Shown piece after piece: positions 1-8,410 of a stretch of 64,000 nucleotides of DNA (within the stretch, counting starts at the first letter, position 1; the number at the start of each line of letters is the position of its first letter). The notes beneath the pieces were generated by a model. That model saw only the letters and a list, made by a program, of their open reading frames with translations, was not told the origin of the DNA and searched no databases. This stretch comes from CAWDVK01 sp963805715. Lineage in GTDB: Bacteria; Actinomycetota; Actinomycetes; Streptosporangiales; Streptosporangiaceae. The stretch spans positions 1 through 64,000 of the forward strand of contig CAWDVK010000015.1 of NCBI GenBank assembly GCA_963805715.1, in the 5' to 3' direction. The position numbers were made by a program, and so were the translations under genes.

Positions 1-119
1 CCGGCCTCGTCCCAGGCAGGCTCCGGCACTGCCATGACTCCGTGATCTGCGGGCGACAGCGGCGTGCTGGGTTCGGTCCCAGTCCGGCGACGTTGCTGGC
101 ACCCTAAAGCCATCACCCG

Positions 120-275
120 CCCCAGCCGACTTGCGCACCAACGTGGCCCAACTTGGGGAATCGACTCGAAACAGCTCGCGATGCCGGTTTCCACCACCCA
201 GCGGCGGCCTGTCCAGCACGTCCCTGCGGTGGACCTTGTCAGACAGCGCATGGAACGTCTGCTCGGGTCAGCCTT
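120..275 (-). pseudogene. possible degraded group II intron reverse-transcriptase fragment
   Basis: No intact gene is visible in the first 388 bases. Read on the minus strand, two short pieces in different frames resemble the N-terminus of group II intron-encoded reverse transcriptases: a stretch reading FHALSDKVHRRDVL, like the RT0 region, and a stretch reading RRWVVETGIASCFESIP, like the 'WVVE.DI..CFD.I' motif that follows it in intact proteins. The connecting section and everything downstream are missing, and a stop lies just before the first piece. This is resemblance judged by eye from family knowledge, so the call is tentative. The rest of 1-388 shows nothing I recognise. Confidence 0.25.
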
Positions 276-388
276 GGTCGCCGCCAACCAGGCCAGTGTC
301 GCCGACCCGGGCAGTCGCGGTTGTCGTCTCGGCGAGATCGTCGCACCAGCCGGCACGTCCAGATCGGTCGTCCCGGCCCGATGCCGCA

Positions 389-1174
389 CTACGCCTTCCG
401 CATCGCCAGCCGTCCTTCGGCCAGGGCGGCGGTGTCGACATCGTCGAGTGTGGCGACCACGATATCGGCGCCGGCGGCGGCCAGCAGCCCGGCGTCGTCG
501 GCTCGTGCGATCCCGATCGCCGCCATGCCTGCGGCCCTGGCCGCCTCGACACCGGCGGACGCGTCCTCGAGCACCATCGTGTAGCGCGGCTCGACGCCGA
601 GCTCGTGCGCGGCGGTCAGGAAGATCTCGGGGTCGGGCTTGCCGCGGGCGAAATCGCGTCCCGACATGTCGGCGTCGAAGTAGTCCAGCAGCGTCAGTCC
701 GGGCCGCAGCGACGGCGACGAGATCCCCTGCTGCTGCGCGAACGTGTCGAGCCGGATCTTGCGCAGGAACAGCGCCGCGTTCTTCGACGATGACGCGTCC
801 GCGATCAGCAGGCCGGCGTCCTTAGAGGCGATGACGAACCGCAGGGCGTCGGGGTACGCGGTGAAGTCACCGGCCTCGATGAGGCGCACGACCATCTCCT
901 GCTTGCGCTGCGCGTATTCGGCGACGCGCTGGCCGGCGTCGGGCACCTTGAAGTAGTCGAGCGCGGCGCGGGCGCCGCTCATGCGCGGCTTGCCCGACAC
1001 GCACTGCTGGTAGACGCGGGACGTGAACGATTCCGGCGACCATGTCGCGGCGTCGCGGATGTCCCGCCAGTCTGACTCCATCAGCTGACGCAGCGCCTCG
1101 CGCCACGCCTTCTCATGCGGCGAGTCGACCAGCACCCCGTCGACGTCGAAAATCGCTCCCAGGAACTTCGGCAC
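389..1174 (-). CDS. HAD-superfamily hydrolase, beta-phosphoglucomutase-like
   Basis: A 261-residue cytosolic HAD phosphatase/phosphomutase. Motif I is DVDGVLVDS close to the N-terminus, the motif III lysine lies in KPDPEIF, and the acidic motif IV is LEDASAGVEAA, the typical arrangement of the beta-phosphoglucomutase-like branch with an alpha-helical cap. The GTG at 1174 was chosen because an AGGAGG-type ribosome-binding site sits six bases upstream; the open frame runs further back into the GH65 gene. It begins 11 bases after the GH65 stop on the same strand. GH65 phosphorylases release beta-glucose 1-phosphate, so a beta-phosphoglucomutase making glucose 6-phosphate is the expected partner. 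The precise substrate is inferred from this neighbour, not proven by the motifs. Confidence 0.85.
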   Translation of the reverse strand: MPKFLGAIFDVDGVLVDSPHEKAWREALRQLMESDWRDIRDAATWSPESFTSRVYQQCVSGKPRMSGARAALDYFKVPDAGQRVAEYAQRKQEMVVRLIEAGDFTAYPDALRFVIASKDAGLLIADASSSKNAALFLRKIRLDTFAQQQGISSPSLRPGLTLLDYFDADMSGRDFARGKPDPEIFLTAAHELGVEPRYTMVLEDASAGVEAARAAGMAAIGIARADDAGLLAAAGADIVVATLDDVDTAALAEGRLAMRKA

Positions 1175-1185
1175 GCGCCCTCCTG

Positions 1186-3618
1186 TCAGTCGTGGGCCGC
1201 CGGCCCGCTGGCCGCCGGGTCTGGGCTGAGCTCGAACACCGCCCGGTCGCCGGGGCACAGCTCACGGATGTCACCGCGGACGGCGACCCTGATCGGCCGG
1301 CTGACAGCCTCGGGGTGAATGGCCAGCGTCAGGCGATCGCCGGTGAGCGTGACGTGGACCGGGGTCTCCCGGAACTGCATCGAGAACGACAGGTCACCGA
1401 GCCGGCTCGGGAGCCGGGGATCGAAGTACAGGACGCCCTCGCGGACGCGGCTGCCCGCATAACCGCGCTGCACCAGGTCGAGTGTCCCGCACATGACACC
1501 CAGGTGGATGCCTTCCTTCGTCGTGCCGCCCTGGATGTCGTCGACATCGCTCTGCAGCGCGACCAGGAACCGGTCCCACGAGCTGTCGGGGTCCAGCGCG
1601 GCGAGTACTCCCGCGTGGGCGACGAAGCTCAGTGTCGAGCCGTGCGAGGTGCGCTGGTCGTAGTAGGCGACGTTCCGCATGGCCGTGTCGTCGCGGTAGT
1701 CGTACCCGAGCCGCTGGACGATCTCGCCTAGCTCTTCGCGCGGGAACAGGAAGAAGAGCATGACCGTGTCGGCCTGCTTGGTGACCTTGTAGCGGTTGGG
1801 GTCGTTGCCCTCGGCGCGCAGGATCCGGTCGAGCCGCTGGATGTTGCCATACTTCGCGCGATAGGCGTCCCAGTCGAGCTCGTCGAGGTCCTCATAGCCC
1901 TCGAACTGGCTGATGATTCCGTCGTCGTGGAACGGGACGAACATCCGGCGGCTCATGTCCTGCCACATCGTCAGCTCGTCGTCGCCGATGGCCAGCCGTC
2001 CGCGCAGCGCCTCCGCGCGACTCGCGGGCAGCAGTGACAGCAGCTGGCCGGCGATGTCGCATAGCCACGCCACCATGACGTTGGTGTAGGCGTTGTTGCG
2101 CAACCCGCCCTGCTCCGCCTCCGGGTACTTGTCGTGGAACTCGTCGGGGCCCATCACGCCGTGGATCTCGTACCGCTCGCGCTCGGGATTGAAGTGGGCG
2201 ATCGACGCCCAGAAGCGGGCGATCTTGAGCATCATCTCCGCGCCGTAGTCGCTCAGGAACGTCTGATCGGCGGTGGTCTGGTAGTAGTGCCAGATGTTGT
2301 AGAAGATCGCGGCGTTGACGTGCCGCTGGTTGCGGCTGAGGTCAGCCTCCCAGCGGCCCGACAGGGGGTTGAGGTGGCGGCGCTGGGTCTCCTCGGTACC
2401 ATCGCTCCCGCTCTGCCACGGGAACATCGCGCCGCGCAGCCCTGCCTGCCGGGCGGCCGCTCGCGCTTCGCCGATCCGGCGGTACCGGTACATCAGCAGG
2501 CCTCGCGTTACTTCGGGCAGGCGGACATTGAAGAACGGGAACGCATGGATCTCATCCCAGAACACGTGCCCGCGATAGGCCTCGCCGTTGAGCCCTCGGG
2601 CGGGCAGCCCGGCATCGAGGTCGGCGGTATGCCTCGAGCAGACCTGCAGGATGTGCGCGATGTGCAGCCGCAGCAGCAGCTGCACCCGCTCGTCTCCCGA
2701 CACGCGCACGTCGCCCACCCGCCACAGCTCATCCCATGCCGCAGTGTGCCGCTCGAGCGACGCGGCGAAGTCGGTGTGGCGGGCCGCCGACGTGGCCGCC
2801 TTCACCAGCGTGTCGCTGACCGCCGGGTCCCGGGACGTGTAGAACGCCACCATCTTCTCAACCCGCGTCGCCGCGCCCTGGCGCACGTCGAAAGCCAGGA
2901 CCTGCTGGATGTAGTCCTCCATCTGGTAGAGCGTCCGCTCGACCGGGAGCGGCCGGCCGTCGCGGAACACGCGCGTGCGGCTCGCCTCGCTGATGTACAA
3001 ATTCGACTGCCGGGTCTCAGCCTTCAGCGCGATGACCTCCGGCCCGAACGTCCGCGGCGAGACCGGGTTCAGGTGCCGGCCTTCGAGCTGCTGGTAGCGC
3101 GCGACACCGCCGTTGCGCACCCGGCCGTCGATTGCTGCGACCACCTCGACGCGCCCCGACCAGTTCTCCGGCACGATCGTCCACTCGATACCCGCGTGGT
3201 GAGCGTCGGCCATGCTGACGAACCGGCGGCTCAGCAGTGCCGTCTGCCTGCCGCCGTTATCGCGAAACCGAAGGTGGCGTACGACGGTCGCGTACTGGAT
3301 GTCGAGTTCGTGGCGGTAGTCGAGCAGCTCGACGTTGGCGAGCCGGATCGCGTCCTCGCCCTCGAGGCGCAGCTCAAGGACGAGCCAGTTGGGCAGGTTG
3401 ACCAGATCCTCGTTAAGCACCGGCAGGCCGCCGAGGATCGTCGTCTCGCGGTTGTAGCCTCCGTGTACGTAGGTGCCGGGATAGTGCACACCGTCGGCGT
3501 CCTCCCATTCCGCCGCGCCACGTGTGCACAAGTAGCCGTTGCCCGTGGAGGTGAGCGCCTCGCGAAGCCCCTCAGCCCCCGGATCGAAGCCCTCGTAGGT
3601 GAGCGAGAAACCGTCCAC
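1186..3618 (-). CDS. glycoside hydrolase family 65 disaccharide phosphorylase
   Basis: An 810-residue protein with the GH65 layout: an N-terminal beta-sandwich, an (alpha/alpha)6 catalytic barrel and a C-terminal domain. The general-acid glutamate is seen in VMGPDEFHD at about residue 492. Family members phosphorolyse trehalose, maltose, kojibiose or nigerose to beta-glucose 1-phosphate and glucose; a hydrolase is less likely beside a mutase gene. The start is the GTG at 3618, preceded by GAGGAGG four bases upstream; the frame is open for another 60 codons but without a comparable site. It forms a two-gene unit with the downstream HAD gene. Which disaccharide is used cannot be read from the sequence. 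Confidence 0.88.
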   Translation of the reverse strand: MDGFSLTYEGFDPGAEGLREALTSTGNGYLCTRGAAEWEDADGVHYPGTYVHGGYNRETTILGGLPVLNEDLVNLPNWLVLELRLEGEDAIRLANVELLDYRHELDIQYATVVRHLRFRDNGGRQTALLSRRFVSMADAHHAGIEWTIVPENWSGRVEVVAAIDGRVRNGGVARYQQLEGRHLNPVSPRTFGPEVIALKAETRQSNLYISEASRTRVFRDGRPLPVERTLYQMEDYIQQVLAFDVRQGAATRVEKMVAFYTSRDPAVSDTLVKAATSAARHTDFAASLERHTAAWDELWRVGDVRVSGDERVQLLLRLHIAHILQVCSRHTADLDAGLPARGLNGEAYRGHVFWDEIHAFPFFNVRLPEVTRGLLMYRYRRIGEARAAARQAGLRGAMFPWQSGSDGTEETQRRHLNPLSGRWEADLSRNQRHVNAAIFYNIWHYYQTTADQTFLSDYGAEMMLKIARFWASIAHFNPERERYEIHGVMGPDEFHDKYPEAEQGGLRNNAYTNVMVAWLCDIAGQLLSLLPASRAEALRGRLAIGDDELTMWQDMSRRMFVPFHDDGIISQFEGYEDLDELDWDAYRAKYGNIQRLDRILRAEGNDPNRYKVTKQADTVMLFFLFPREELGEIVQRLGYDYRDDTAMRNVAYYDQRTSHGSTLSFVAHAGVLAALDPDSSWDRFLVALQSDVDDIQGGTTKEGIHLGVMCGTLDLVQRGYAGSRVREGVLYFDPRLPSRLGDLSFSMQFRETPVHVTLTGDRLTLAIHPEAVSRPIRVAVRGDIRELCPGDRAVFELSPDPAASGPAAHD

Positions 3619-3825
3619 CGCACCTCCTCGCCGGTTCGACGCGGTCACGCCGCTGCCCTCATCGTCCCCCGCACCGCCGTACGGGGAACGATTAATCGCC
3701 GAGTCGTGGTCGTAGGACGCCGTCCCGGGGCGGACGGACGCCCAGTCGGCCAACCGGGCGCCGACTCCCACGTCGGCAGAGCGCGGCGCCGCACGCACGC
3801 AAGGGCGTGCGAGGTCTGTGATGCT

Positions 3826-4113
3826 TCAGCCGAAGCGAATGACCTCGGCTGGCCCTACGGGCCGCCAGATCACCGATTCAAGCTTGCCGGCCCAGATGTC
3901 CTGCAATTCCTCCTTCAGATCCGCGGCGCGGGCGCGCTCGATGTCGAAGCACCATACGGTGCTGCGCCTGCCCGCGTCCCACCGGCCGTGCATGGCTGCG
4001 CCGCGAGCCTCGATCACCCTCGCGGCAGCTGCCAGGCTGCGCTCATCCAGCTGCAGGTCCTCGTGAGCAGGGTCGCCGACGATCAGGGCGACCGTGATCA
4101 CGTTCTCGGTCAT
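3826..4113 (-). CDS. hypothetical protein, 95 residues
   Basis: A small acidic soluble protein that I do not recognise. It starts MTENVITVALIVGDP, with strand-like hydrophobic stretches at residues 5-12 and near WRPVGPAEVI at the end. It has no signal peptide, no membrane segment and one cysteine. The ATG at 4113 has AAGGAG seven bases upstream, which is better than the ATG eight codons earlier. It lies 207 bases upstream of GH65 on the same strand, too far to assume one transcript. Composition and codon use match the neighbours, so it is probably a real native gene. Confidence 0.6.
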   Translation of the reverse strand: MTENVITVALIVGDPAHEDLQLDERSLAAAARVIEARGAAMHGRWDAGRRSTVWCFDIERARAADLKEELQDIWAGKLESVIWRPVGPAEVIRFG

Positions 4114-4306
4114 CGGATGCTCCTTCGTGACGTGCACGCTGGCGGCTTAGCTGGCTCAGGACGCGAGGCCGACATCGATGCGATGCCGGCCGCGGGCGGC
4201 CAGCGCCGTCCCCAAGATGCCTGGCGCAGGCGCGATCCCCGGCGCCTGGTCAGGTGCCGAGGAAATAGTCGCTGATGAACTGCTCCCCTCGTCGCGGCTG
4301 GCTAGG

Positions 4307-4618
4307 TCAGGCGTCGCCGCCGTTGGCTCCGGCCTCCGCAGCGCCTGCTCCGTAGCCGGCCTTGGTCAGCATACGGCGCAGGTTGACAACCGCCTGGGTG
4401 CCGATGTCCTTGTGGAGGGGCGGGTCGAAGTATTCGGTCTCGGACCCGATGGTCACGGCAACCTTGCCGCCGTGCTGCTCCTCGGCTGAGCCGACTGCCT
4501 CCAGTAGCGACAGCACGGCACGCCATTCGATGTTGTGGCCCGCGGGATGCTGGAAGATCTGGCGCAGCGTGTTGCGCTGATGGTTACTGAGGTGCGCTGG
4601 CTGCTCGGGCGATGACAT
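4307..4618 (-). CDS. HicA-like small protein without a HicB partner
   Basis: A 103-residue protein whose core, roughly residues 12-85 (NTLRQIFQHP..., then IEWRAVLSLLEAVG and later YFDPPLHKD), matches the pattern of the actinobacterial HicA-toxin-like family with a small dsRNA-binding-type fold. The classic HicA active-site histidine in a GSH motif is not evident; the sequence instead has HGGKVAVTIG. No HicB-like antitoxin gene is adjacent, so it is more likely a solitary relative than a working toxin-antitoxin pair. The ATG at 4618 was preferred over the one eight codons upstream because AGGAG lies five bases before it. The last 15 residues are low-complexity Ala/Gly. Confidence 0.6.
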   Translation of the reverse strand: MSSPEQPAHLSNHQRNTLRQIFQHPAGHNIEWRAVLSLLEAVGSAEEQHGGKVAVTIGSETEYFDPPLHKDIGTQAVVNLRRMLTKAGYGAGAAEAGANGGDA

Positions 4619-4806
4619 CCATGCTCCTGTCCGCTCCGCCACGATGGTCGGAGCTGTGGATATTCAGCCGGGCGGCTCTGCTGTCGCGGCTGCCCACCGC
4701 CTCCGAGCGACTGGCCGCCCTGCGCACCTTGCGGTCAGAGGTGCGCAGGCGTTAAGGAACGACCCAGGAACTACCCGGTCCTGTGAGGGGCCGCGTCGCC
4801 GAGGCT

Positions 4807-5130
4807 GTGCGTGATTTCCGTGCCGACACTACCTATAGCGATGTCAGTGCTCAGGTTCGAGCCCTACCGGGACCGGGAAGTGGCGAGTGTGATCGCGTTG
4901 ATCCCGGTCGCGCCGGCGATCATTGCCTTTGTCGTACTCCCTGGCGGGAGCACGACTAGCGTGCGCTTGAGTTCAAGCGCGGTGTGTCCGAAAGCGCCGA
5001 ACTCGCCAAGGGCTTCAAGGGCGGCCGCTACCGGCAAGATGCGCAGCGGGATCCCCTTGCTGCGCTAGCCTCCCGAGCCCTGGTACGGCGCGACCAGGAC
5101 GCGATCCTTTTCGACCACGAAGGCCGCTGA
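4807..5130 (+). pseudogene. possible remnant of a small single-pass membrane protein gene
   Basis: The 606-base gap from 4619 to 5224 has no intact gene, but this stretch looks like one broken by two compensating frameshifts. Frame 1 begins VRDFRADTTYSDVSAQVRAL. A hydrophobic segment VIALIPVAPAIIAFVV is in frame 2 from about 4870. Frame 1 resumes with LEFKRGVSESAELAKGFKGG and ends at a TGA at 5128-5130, after about 108 codons in total. Codon bias is typical of coding DNA in each piece. I cannot assign a family. Chance similarity to a real gene is possible. Confidence 0.3.
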
Positions 5131-5224
5131 CCGCGCGCCGGGGCTTCCCGTGCCGTTCCAGCAGCTCTTACGAGCGCCAGGGTCTGGGGTGTCCGACTCA
5201 CGTAGGCAGCATCGCCGGTGACGA

Positions 5225-5644
5225 CTAGCGGGGTGCATCCAGCCCGAGCCGGCGCTGCTCGATGATCAGGCAGCGGTCCTCGACGTACAGCAGGCCCGCG
5301 TCCTCCGCGATGGCCCGGGCCTCCGGGGAGGCGATGCCCAGCTGCAGCCAGAGTGCAGTGGCACCGGCGGCCACCGCCTGGCGCGCGATGTCCGGCGTCG
5401 CCGGGGACGGCCGGAAGACATCGACCAGGCCGACCTGCTCGGGAATGTCAGCGAGCGCGCGATAAACGGGCTCGCCCAGGATCTCGTGCTGGTGCGGGTT
5501 AACGGGGATGATGCGCCAGCCGTGCTGCTGCATGTGCGCCGGCACGTAATGAGCTGCCTTGGCCGGCGCCCCGCTGGCGCCGACCACGGTGATGGTGTCG
5601 TAGCTGGTAAGGATGCGCTCGACGATCGCATCGGTATCGGCCAT
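5225..5644 (-). CDS. CoA-binding domain protein (YccU-like)
   Basis: A 139-residue single-domain Rossmann protein of the CoA_binding_2 type. The nucleotide-binding turn is ITVVGASGAPAKAAH near residue 20, followed by GWRIIPVNPHQ and the conserved LWLQLGI and DRCLIIE segments seen in this family. Members bind CoA in vitro, but their role is not settled. No membrane segment is seen. The gene is monocistronic, with a gap of over 600 bases to the next minus-strand gene upstream of it in transcription terms. A TANNNT box lies six bases before the ATG, so the transcript may be leaderless; the AGGAGA between them is too close to act as a normal ribosome-binding site. Confidence 0.85.
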   Translation of the reverse strand: MADTDAIVERILTSYDTITVVGASGAPAKAAHYVPAHMQQHGWRIIPVNPHQHEILGEPVYRALADIPEQVGLVDVFRPSPATPDIARQAVAAGATALWLQLGIASPEARAIAEDAGLLYVEDRCLIIEQRRLGLDAPR

Positions 5645-5650
5645 TCTCCT

Positions 5651-5656
5651 ACCGTA
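5651..5656 (-). promoter_or_regulatory. -10 box for a leaderless transcript of the CoA-binding gene
   Basis: TACGGT on the minus strand fits the actinobacterial TANNNT -10 consensus and is followed by exactly six bases and then the ATG. That spacing puts the transcription start at or next to the start codon. No -35 element is obvious. Confidence 0.45.
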
Positions 5657-5697
5657 ATGTCAGCGGGCGAGCGCGGCCGGTACGGGCCGCCCGCGGC

Positions 5698-5760
5698 CCG
5701 GCCGCTGCCAGCTCCGGCCGCTGCCAGCTCTCGCCAGCTCTCGCCAGCTCTGGCCAGCTG
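5698..5760. repeat. short tandem repeat of a GCCAGCTC-containing unit
   Basis: Five copies of GCCAGCT occur in 63 bases. The first two sit in 16-base units (CCGGCCGCTGCCAGCT) and the last three in 10-base units (CTCGCCAGCT and a variant). It fills the gap between the divergent CoA-binding and DinB genes, so any promoter for the DinB gene must be within or right after it. Confidence 0.7.
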
Positions 5761-5790
5761 CTGTCAGTGCCGGATGGCAGACTGGCTCGC

Positions 5791-6393
5791 ATGACCGGAC
5801 CGGACCAGAAAGCGGACTTGCACCGCTACCTTCAGCTCGCCCGCGAGGCCGTCGTGTGGAAACTCGACGGGCTCAGGGAATACGACATCCGCCGCCCGAT
5901 GACGCCGACTGGCACCAACCTGCTGGGGCTGGTCAAGCACCTGGCCGGGGTGGAGCTGGGCTACTTCGGCGATACCTTCGGCCGGCCGTTCAGCGATCCG
6001 CTGCCCTGGTCCGAGGACGACCCCACCTCCGACATGTGGGCCACTCCCGGTGAGTCGCGTGAGCAGATCATCAGGCTGTATCAGCGGGCGTGCGCGCACT
6101 CGGACGCGACGATCGACGCACTCGCGCTGGACGCGACCGGCCGCGTGCCGTGGTGGCCTCCCGAGCGCGGCGAGGTGACGCTGCACCGGATCCTGGTCCA
6201 CATGATCGCCGAGACCAGCCGGCACGCCGGTCACGCCGATATCGTCCGGGAGCTCATCGACGGGGCAGCCGGGCTGCGCGCCGACAACACCAACATGCCG
6301 CCGGGCGACGAGGCATCGTGGGAGAGCTACCGGAGCCGGCTGGAGCGCGCGGCGCGCGAAGCGGACCAGGCCCGGGCCGCCAGGTCTACCTGA
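5791..6393 (+). CDS. DinB/DUF664 four-helix-bundle protein
   Basis: A 200-residue cytosolic protein of the DinB/YfiT-like superfamily. The metal-ligand histidines expected for the fold are seen in LVKHLAGVELGYFG (about residue 47) and HMIAETSRHAGHADI (about residue 137), the standard positions in a four-helix bundle. Family members include thiol S-transferases using mycothiol or bacillithiol, and many with unknown function. The ATG at 5791 was chosen; an ATG eight codons earlier lies in the repeat-flanking DNA. No clear ribosome-binding site is seen, and CAGACT seven bases upstream could be a weak -10 of a leaderless transcript. Confidence 0.85.
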   Translation: MTGPDQKADLHRYLQLAREAVVWKLDGLREYDIRRPMTPTGTNLLGLVKHLAGVELGYFGDTFGRPFSDPLPWSEDDPTSDMWATPGESREQIIRLYQRACAHSDATIDALALDATGRVPWWPPERGEVTLHRILVHMIAETSRHAGHADIVRELIDGAAGLRADNTNMPPGDEASWESYRSRLERAAREADQARAARST

Positions 6394-6402
6394 GACCGGC
6401 CC

Positions 6403-6465
6403 GTGGAGTTCAGCCGCGAGCTGCGCGACGGCGTGATCTCGGGCGAGATCACTCTCTCCTGCCGC
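6403..6465 (+). pseudogene. possible 5' remnant of an ASCH-domain gene
   Basis: A GTG nine bases after the DinB stop opens a reading frame beginning VEFSRELRDGVISGEITLSC, which resembles the first 20 residues of small ASCH-domain proteins (M-E-F-S-R-x-L-R-x-x-V-x-x-G-x-I-T-x-S-x-R). The likeness stops abruptly where the frame enters the 3' end of the oppositely oriented GH15 gene. If real, the rest of the gene was lost when the GH15 gene was joined here. The evidence is a short motif only. Confidence 0.3.
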
Positions 6466-8323
6466 GAGACAGCACGCCCTCGACCGAGCCTGCACCGTGA
6501 TCAAGCTGGTGATCGAGGTTGATCGCCGCGTTGATGAGCGAGAGGTGGCTGAATGCCTGCGGGAAGTTGCCCAGCTGCTCGCCGGTGCTGGAGATCTCCT
6601 CCGAGTACAGGCCGAGGTCGCTGGCGTAGGTATGCATCTTCTCGAAGACCAGCCTCGCCTCATCGAGCTGCCCGGCGCGGGCGAGCGCATCGACGTACCA
6701 GAACGTGCACAGCGAGAACGTGCCCTCGCTGCCGGCCAGCCCGTCGGGTGAAGCGCCGGGGTTGTAGCGGTAGACCAGGCTGTCGGAGACGAGCTTGTCG
6801 CGCATCGCGTCCAGGGTGGACAGCCACATCGGGTCGCGCGGGGCGACGAAGCCCATCAGCGGCATGAGCAGCAGCGACGAGTCCAGCACGTCCGAGTCGT
6901 AGTGCTGGGTGAACGCGCTGGTCCTGGAGTTCCAGCCCTGGGCCATGACCTGCTCGTAGACGTGGTCGCGTTCCTCGATCCACCGGATCACGTTCGCCGG
7001 CAGGCCGTGCCGCTCGGCGAGCTTGATCGCCCGGTCGAGCGCGACCCAGGACTGGAACCGGCCGTAGGTGAAATCCTTCCGGCCGCCGCGGGTCTCCCAG
7101 ATACCCTCGTCGGGCTGATTCCAGTTGTCGGCCAGCCAGTCCATCATCCGGGCGATCGCCAGCCAGCCCTGGTGCGCGATCTCCAGCCCGTGCGTGTCGC
7201 CCAGGGCGGCGGCATCCATCACCTCGCCGTAGATGTCGAGCTGCAGCTGGTCGGCGGCGCCGTTGCCGATACGCACCGGCCGCGAGCCGCGCCAGCCCTC
7301 GAAATGCTTGAGTTCCTCCTCGGCGAGATCGGAGGAGCCGTCCACCCGATACATGATCTTGAGGGGCCGGGAGCCGTTCTCGCGCTGCTCGGTGATCCTG
7401 TCCCGCAGCCAGCCGCCGAAATGCGCGGCCTCCTCGACGTAGCCGAGGCCCAGCAGCGCGTAGATGGAGAACGAGCCGTCCCTGATCCAGGTGTAGCGGT
7501 AGTCCCAGTTCCGCTCGCCGCCCACCTGCTCGGGCAGGCCCGTTGTCGGCGCGGCGACCGGCGCGCCGGTCGGCGCGTAGGTCATCAGCTTGAGCGTCAT
7601 GGCGGAGCGGGCCACCATCTCGCGCCACCGGCCGGTGTAGGTCGAGTGGTGCAGCCAGCTGCGCCAGAACGAGGCCGTGTCATCGGCGAGGCGCTCGAGG
7701 TCCCAGGGCTGCATCCGGCGCGGCGGGCCGCCCGCCGACTCCAGCACCACGCCGCCGACCTGGCCTTCCCGCAGCGTCCAGGTCGCGCGGATGCCATCTC
7801 CGTCGCGCTGCAGCCGGGGCGCCGCGTCGTCCAGCCCCTGGCCGCGGCGGCCGACTGTGTGCAGGGTGAGCTCGGCGTCCTCGGAGCGGAACACCGCGCC
7901 GTTCTCCGACAGCTCGGTCGTGTGCGACTGGCGCGCGTAGTCGAACCGCGGCTGCAGGTCCATCGCGAAGCGCATGGTGCCCCGCGGCACCTTCAGCATC
8001 CGGGCCAGCCGGTGCCGGCCCGTCGCCTTGCCGGTGATGACCGGCATGAAGTCGATCACCTCGCCGACGCCGTCGGGCGTCATGAACCGGGTGACGAGGA
8101 CCGCGCTGTCCGGCAGGTACAGCTGCTTGCTCACGTAGTCGTCGCGGTCGGGCGCGATCCGGAAATGACCGCCGCCCTGCGCGTCGAGCAGGGAGGCGAA
8201 GATGCTGGGCGAGTCGAATCGCGGACAGCAGAACCAGTCCACGTTGCCGTCGTTGGTGACCAGCGCTGCTGTCTGCAGGTCACCGATCAGGCCATGGTCG
8301 CTGATGTTCGGATAGCGCGCCAC
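6449..8323 (-). CDS. glycoside hydrolase family 15 protein (trehalase/glucoamylase type)
   Basis: A 624-residue protein with an N-terminal beta-sandwich trehalase-like domain (residues 1-200, starting ARYPNISDHGLIGDLQTAAL) and a GH15 (alpha/alpha)6 barrel. Landmarks are WDYRYTWIRDGSFSIYALLG near residue 275 and GIWETRGGRKDFTYGR near residue 405, which carries the general-acid glutamate. Actinobacterial relatives with this architecture include trehalases, so glucose release from trehalose or a short alpha-glucan is likely. No signal peptide is seen, so it is intracellular. It starts with a GTG and a modest AAGGGG about nine bases upstream. It stands alone between the DinB gene (convergent) and the GMC gene; the GH65 gene 3 kb away suggests a shared role in storage-sugar turnover. 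Confidence 0.87.
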   Translation of the reverse strand: MARYPNISDHGLIGDLQTAALVTNDGNVDWFCCPRFDSPSIFASLLDAQGGGHFRIAPDRDDYVSKQLYLPDSAVLVTRFMTPDGVGEVIDFMPVITGKATGRHRLARMLKVPRGTMRFAMDLQPRFDYARQSHTTELSENGAVFRSEDAELTLHTVGRRGQGLDDAAPRLQRDGDGIRATWTLREGQVGGVVLESAGGPPRRMQPWDLERLADDTASFWRSWLHHSTYTGRWREMVARSAMTLKLMTYAPTGAPVAAPTTGLPEQVGGERNWDYRYTWIRDGSFSIYALLGLGYVEEAAHFGGWLRDRITEQRENGSRPLKIMYRVDGSSDLAEEELKHFEGWRGSRPVRIGNGAADQLQLDIYGEVMDAAALGDTHGLEIAHQGWLAIARMMDWLADNWNQPDEGIWETRGGRKDFTYGRFQSWVALDRAIKLAERHGLPANVIRWIEERDHVYEQVMAQGWNSRTSAFTQHYDSDVLDSSLLLMPLMGFVAPRDPMWLSTLDAMRDKLVSDSLVYRYNPGASPDGLAGSEGTFSLCTFWYVDALARAGQLDEARLVFEKMHTYASDLGLYSEEISSTGEQLGNFPQAFSHLSLINAAINLDHQLDHGAGSVEGVLSRGRRE

Positions 8324-8410
8324 TGTTCACGCCCCTTCTGCGCTGGCTGCTCCGGCACGGGCCGTGCCGGCGTTTCCTCCGGCGCGCTCGGGTTCACGCG
8401 CGGACGGCGG

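Noticed and set aside
2134..4275. A 713-codon plus-strand open frame across the GH65 gene
   Set aside because: Antisense to GH65, Arg/His/Val-rich composition typical of shadow frames and no recognisable domain.
4853..4869. GGTTCGAGCCCTACC resembling a tRNA T-arm
   Set aside because: The stem pairs at only three positions and no acceptor, D or anticodon arms can be built upstream.
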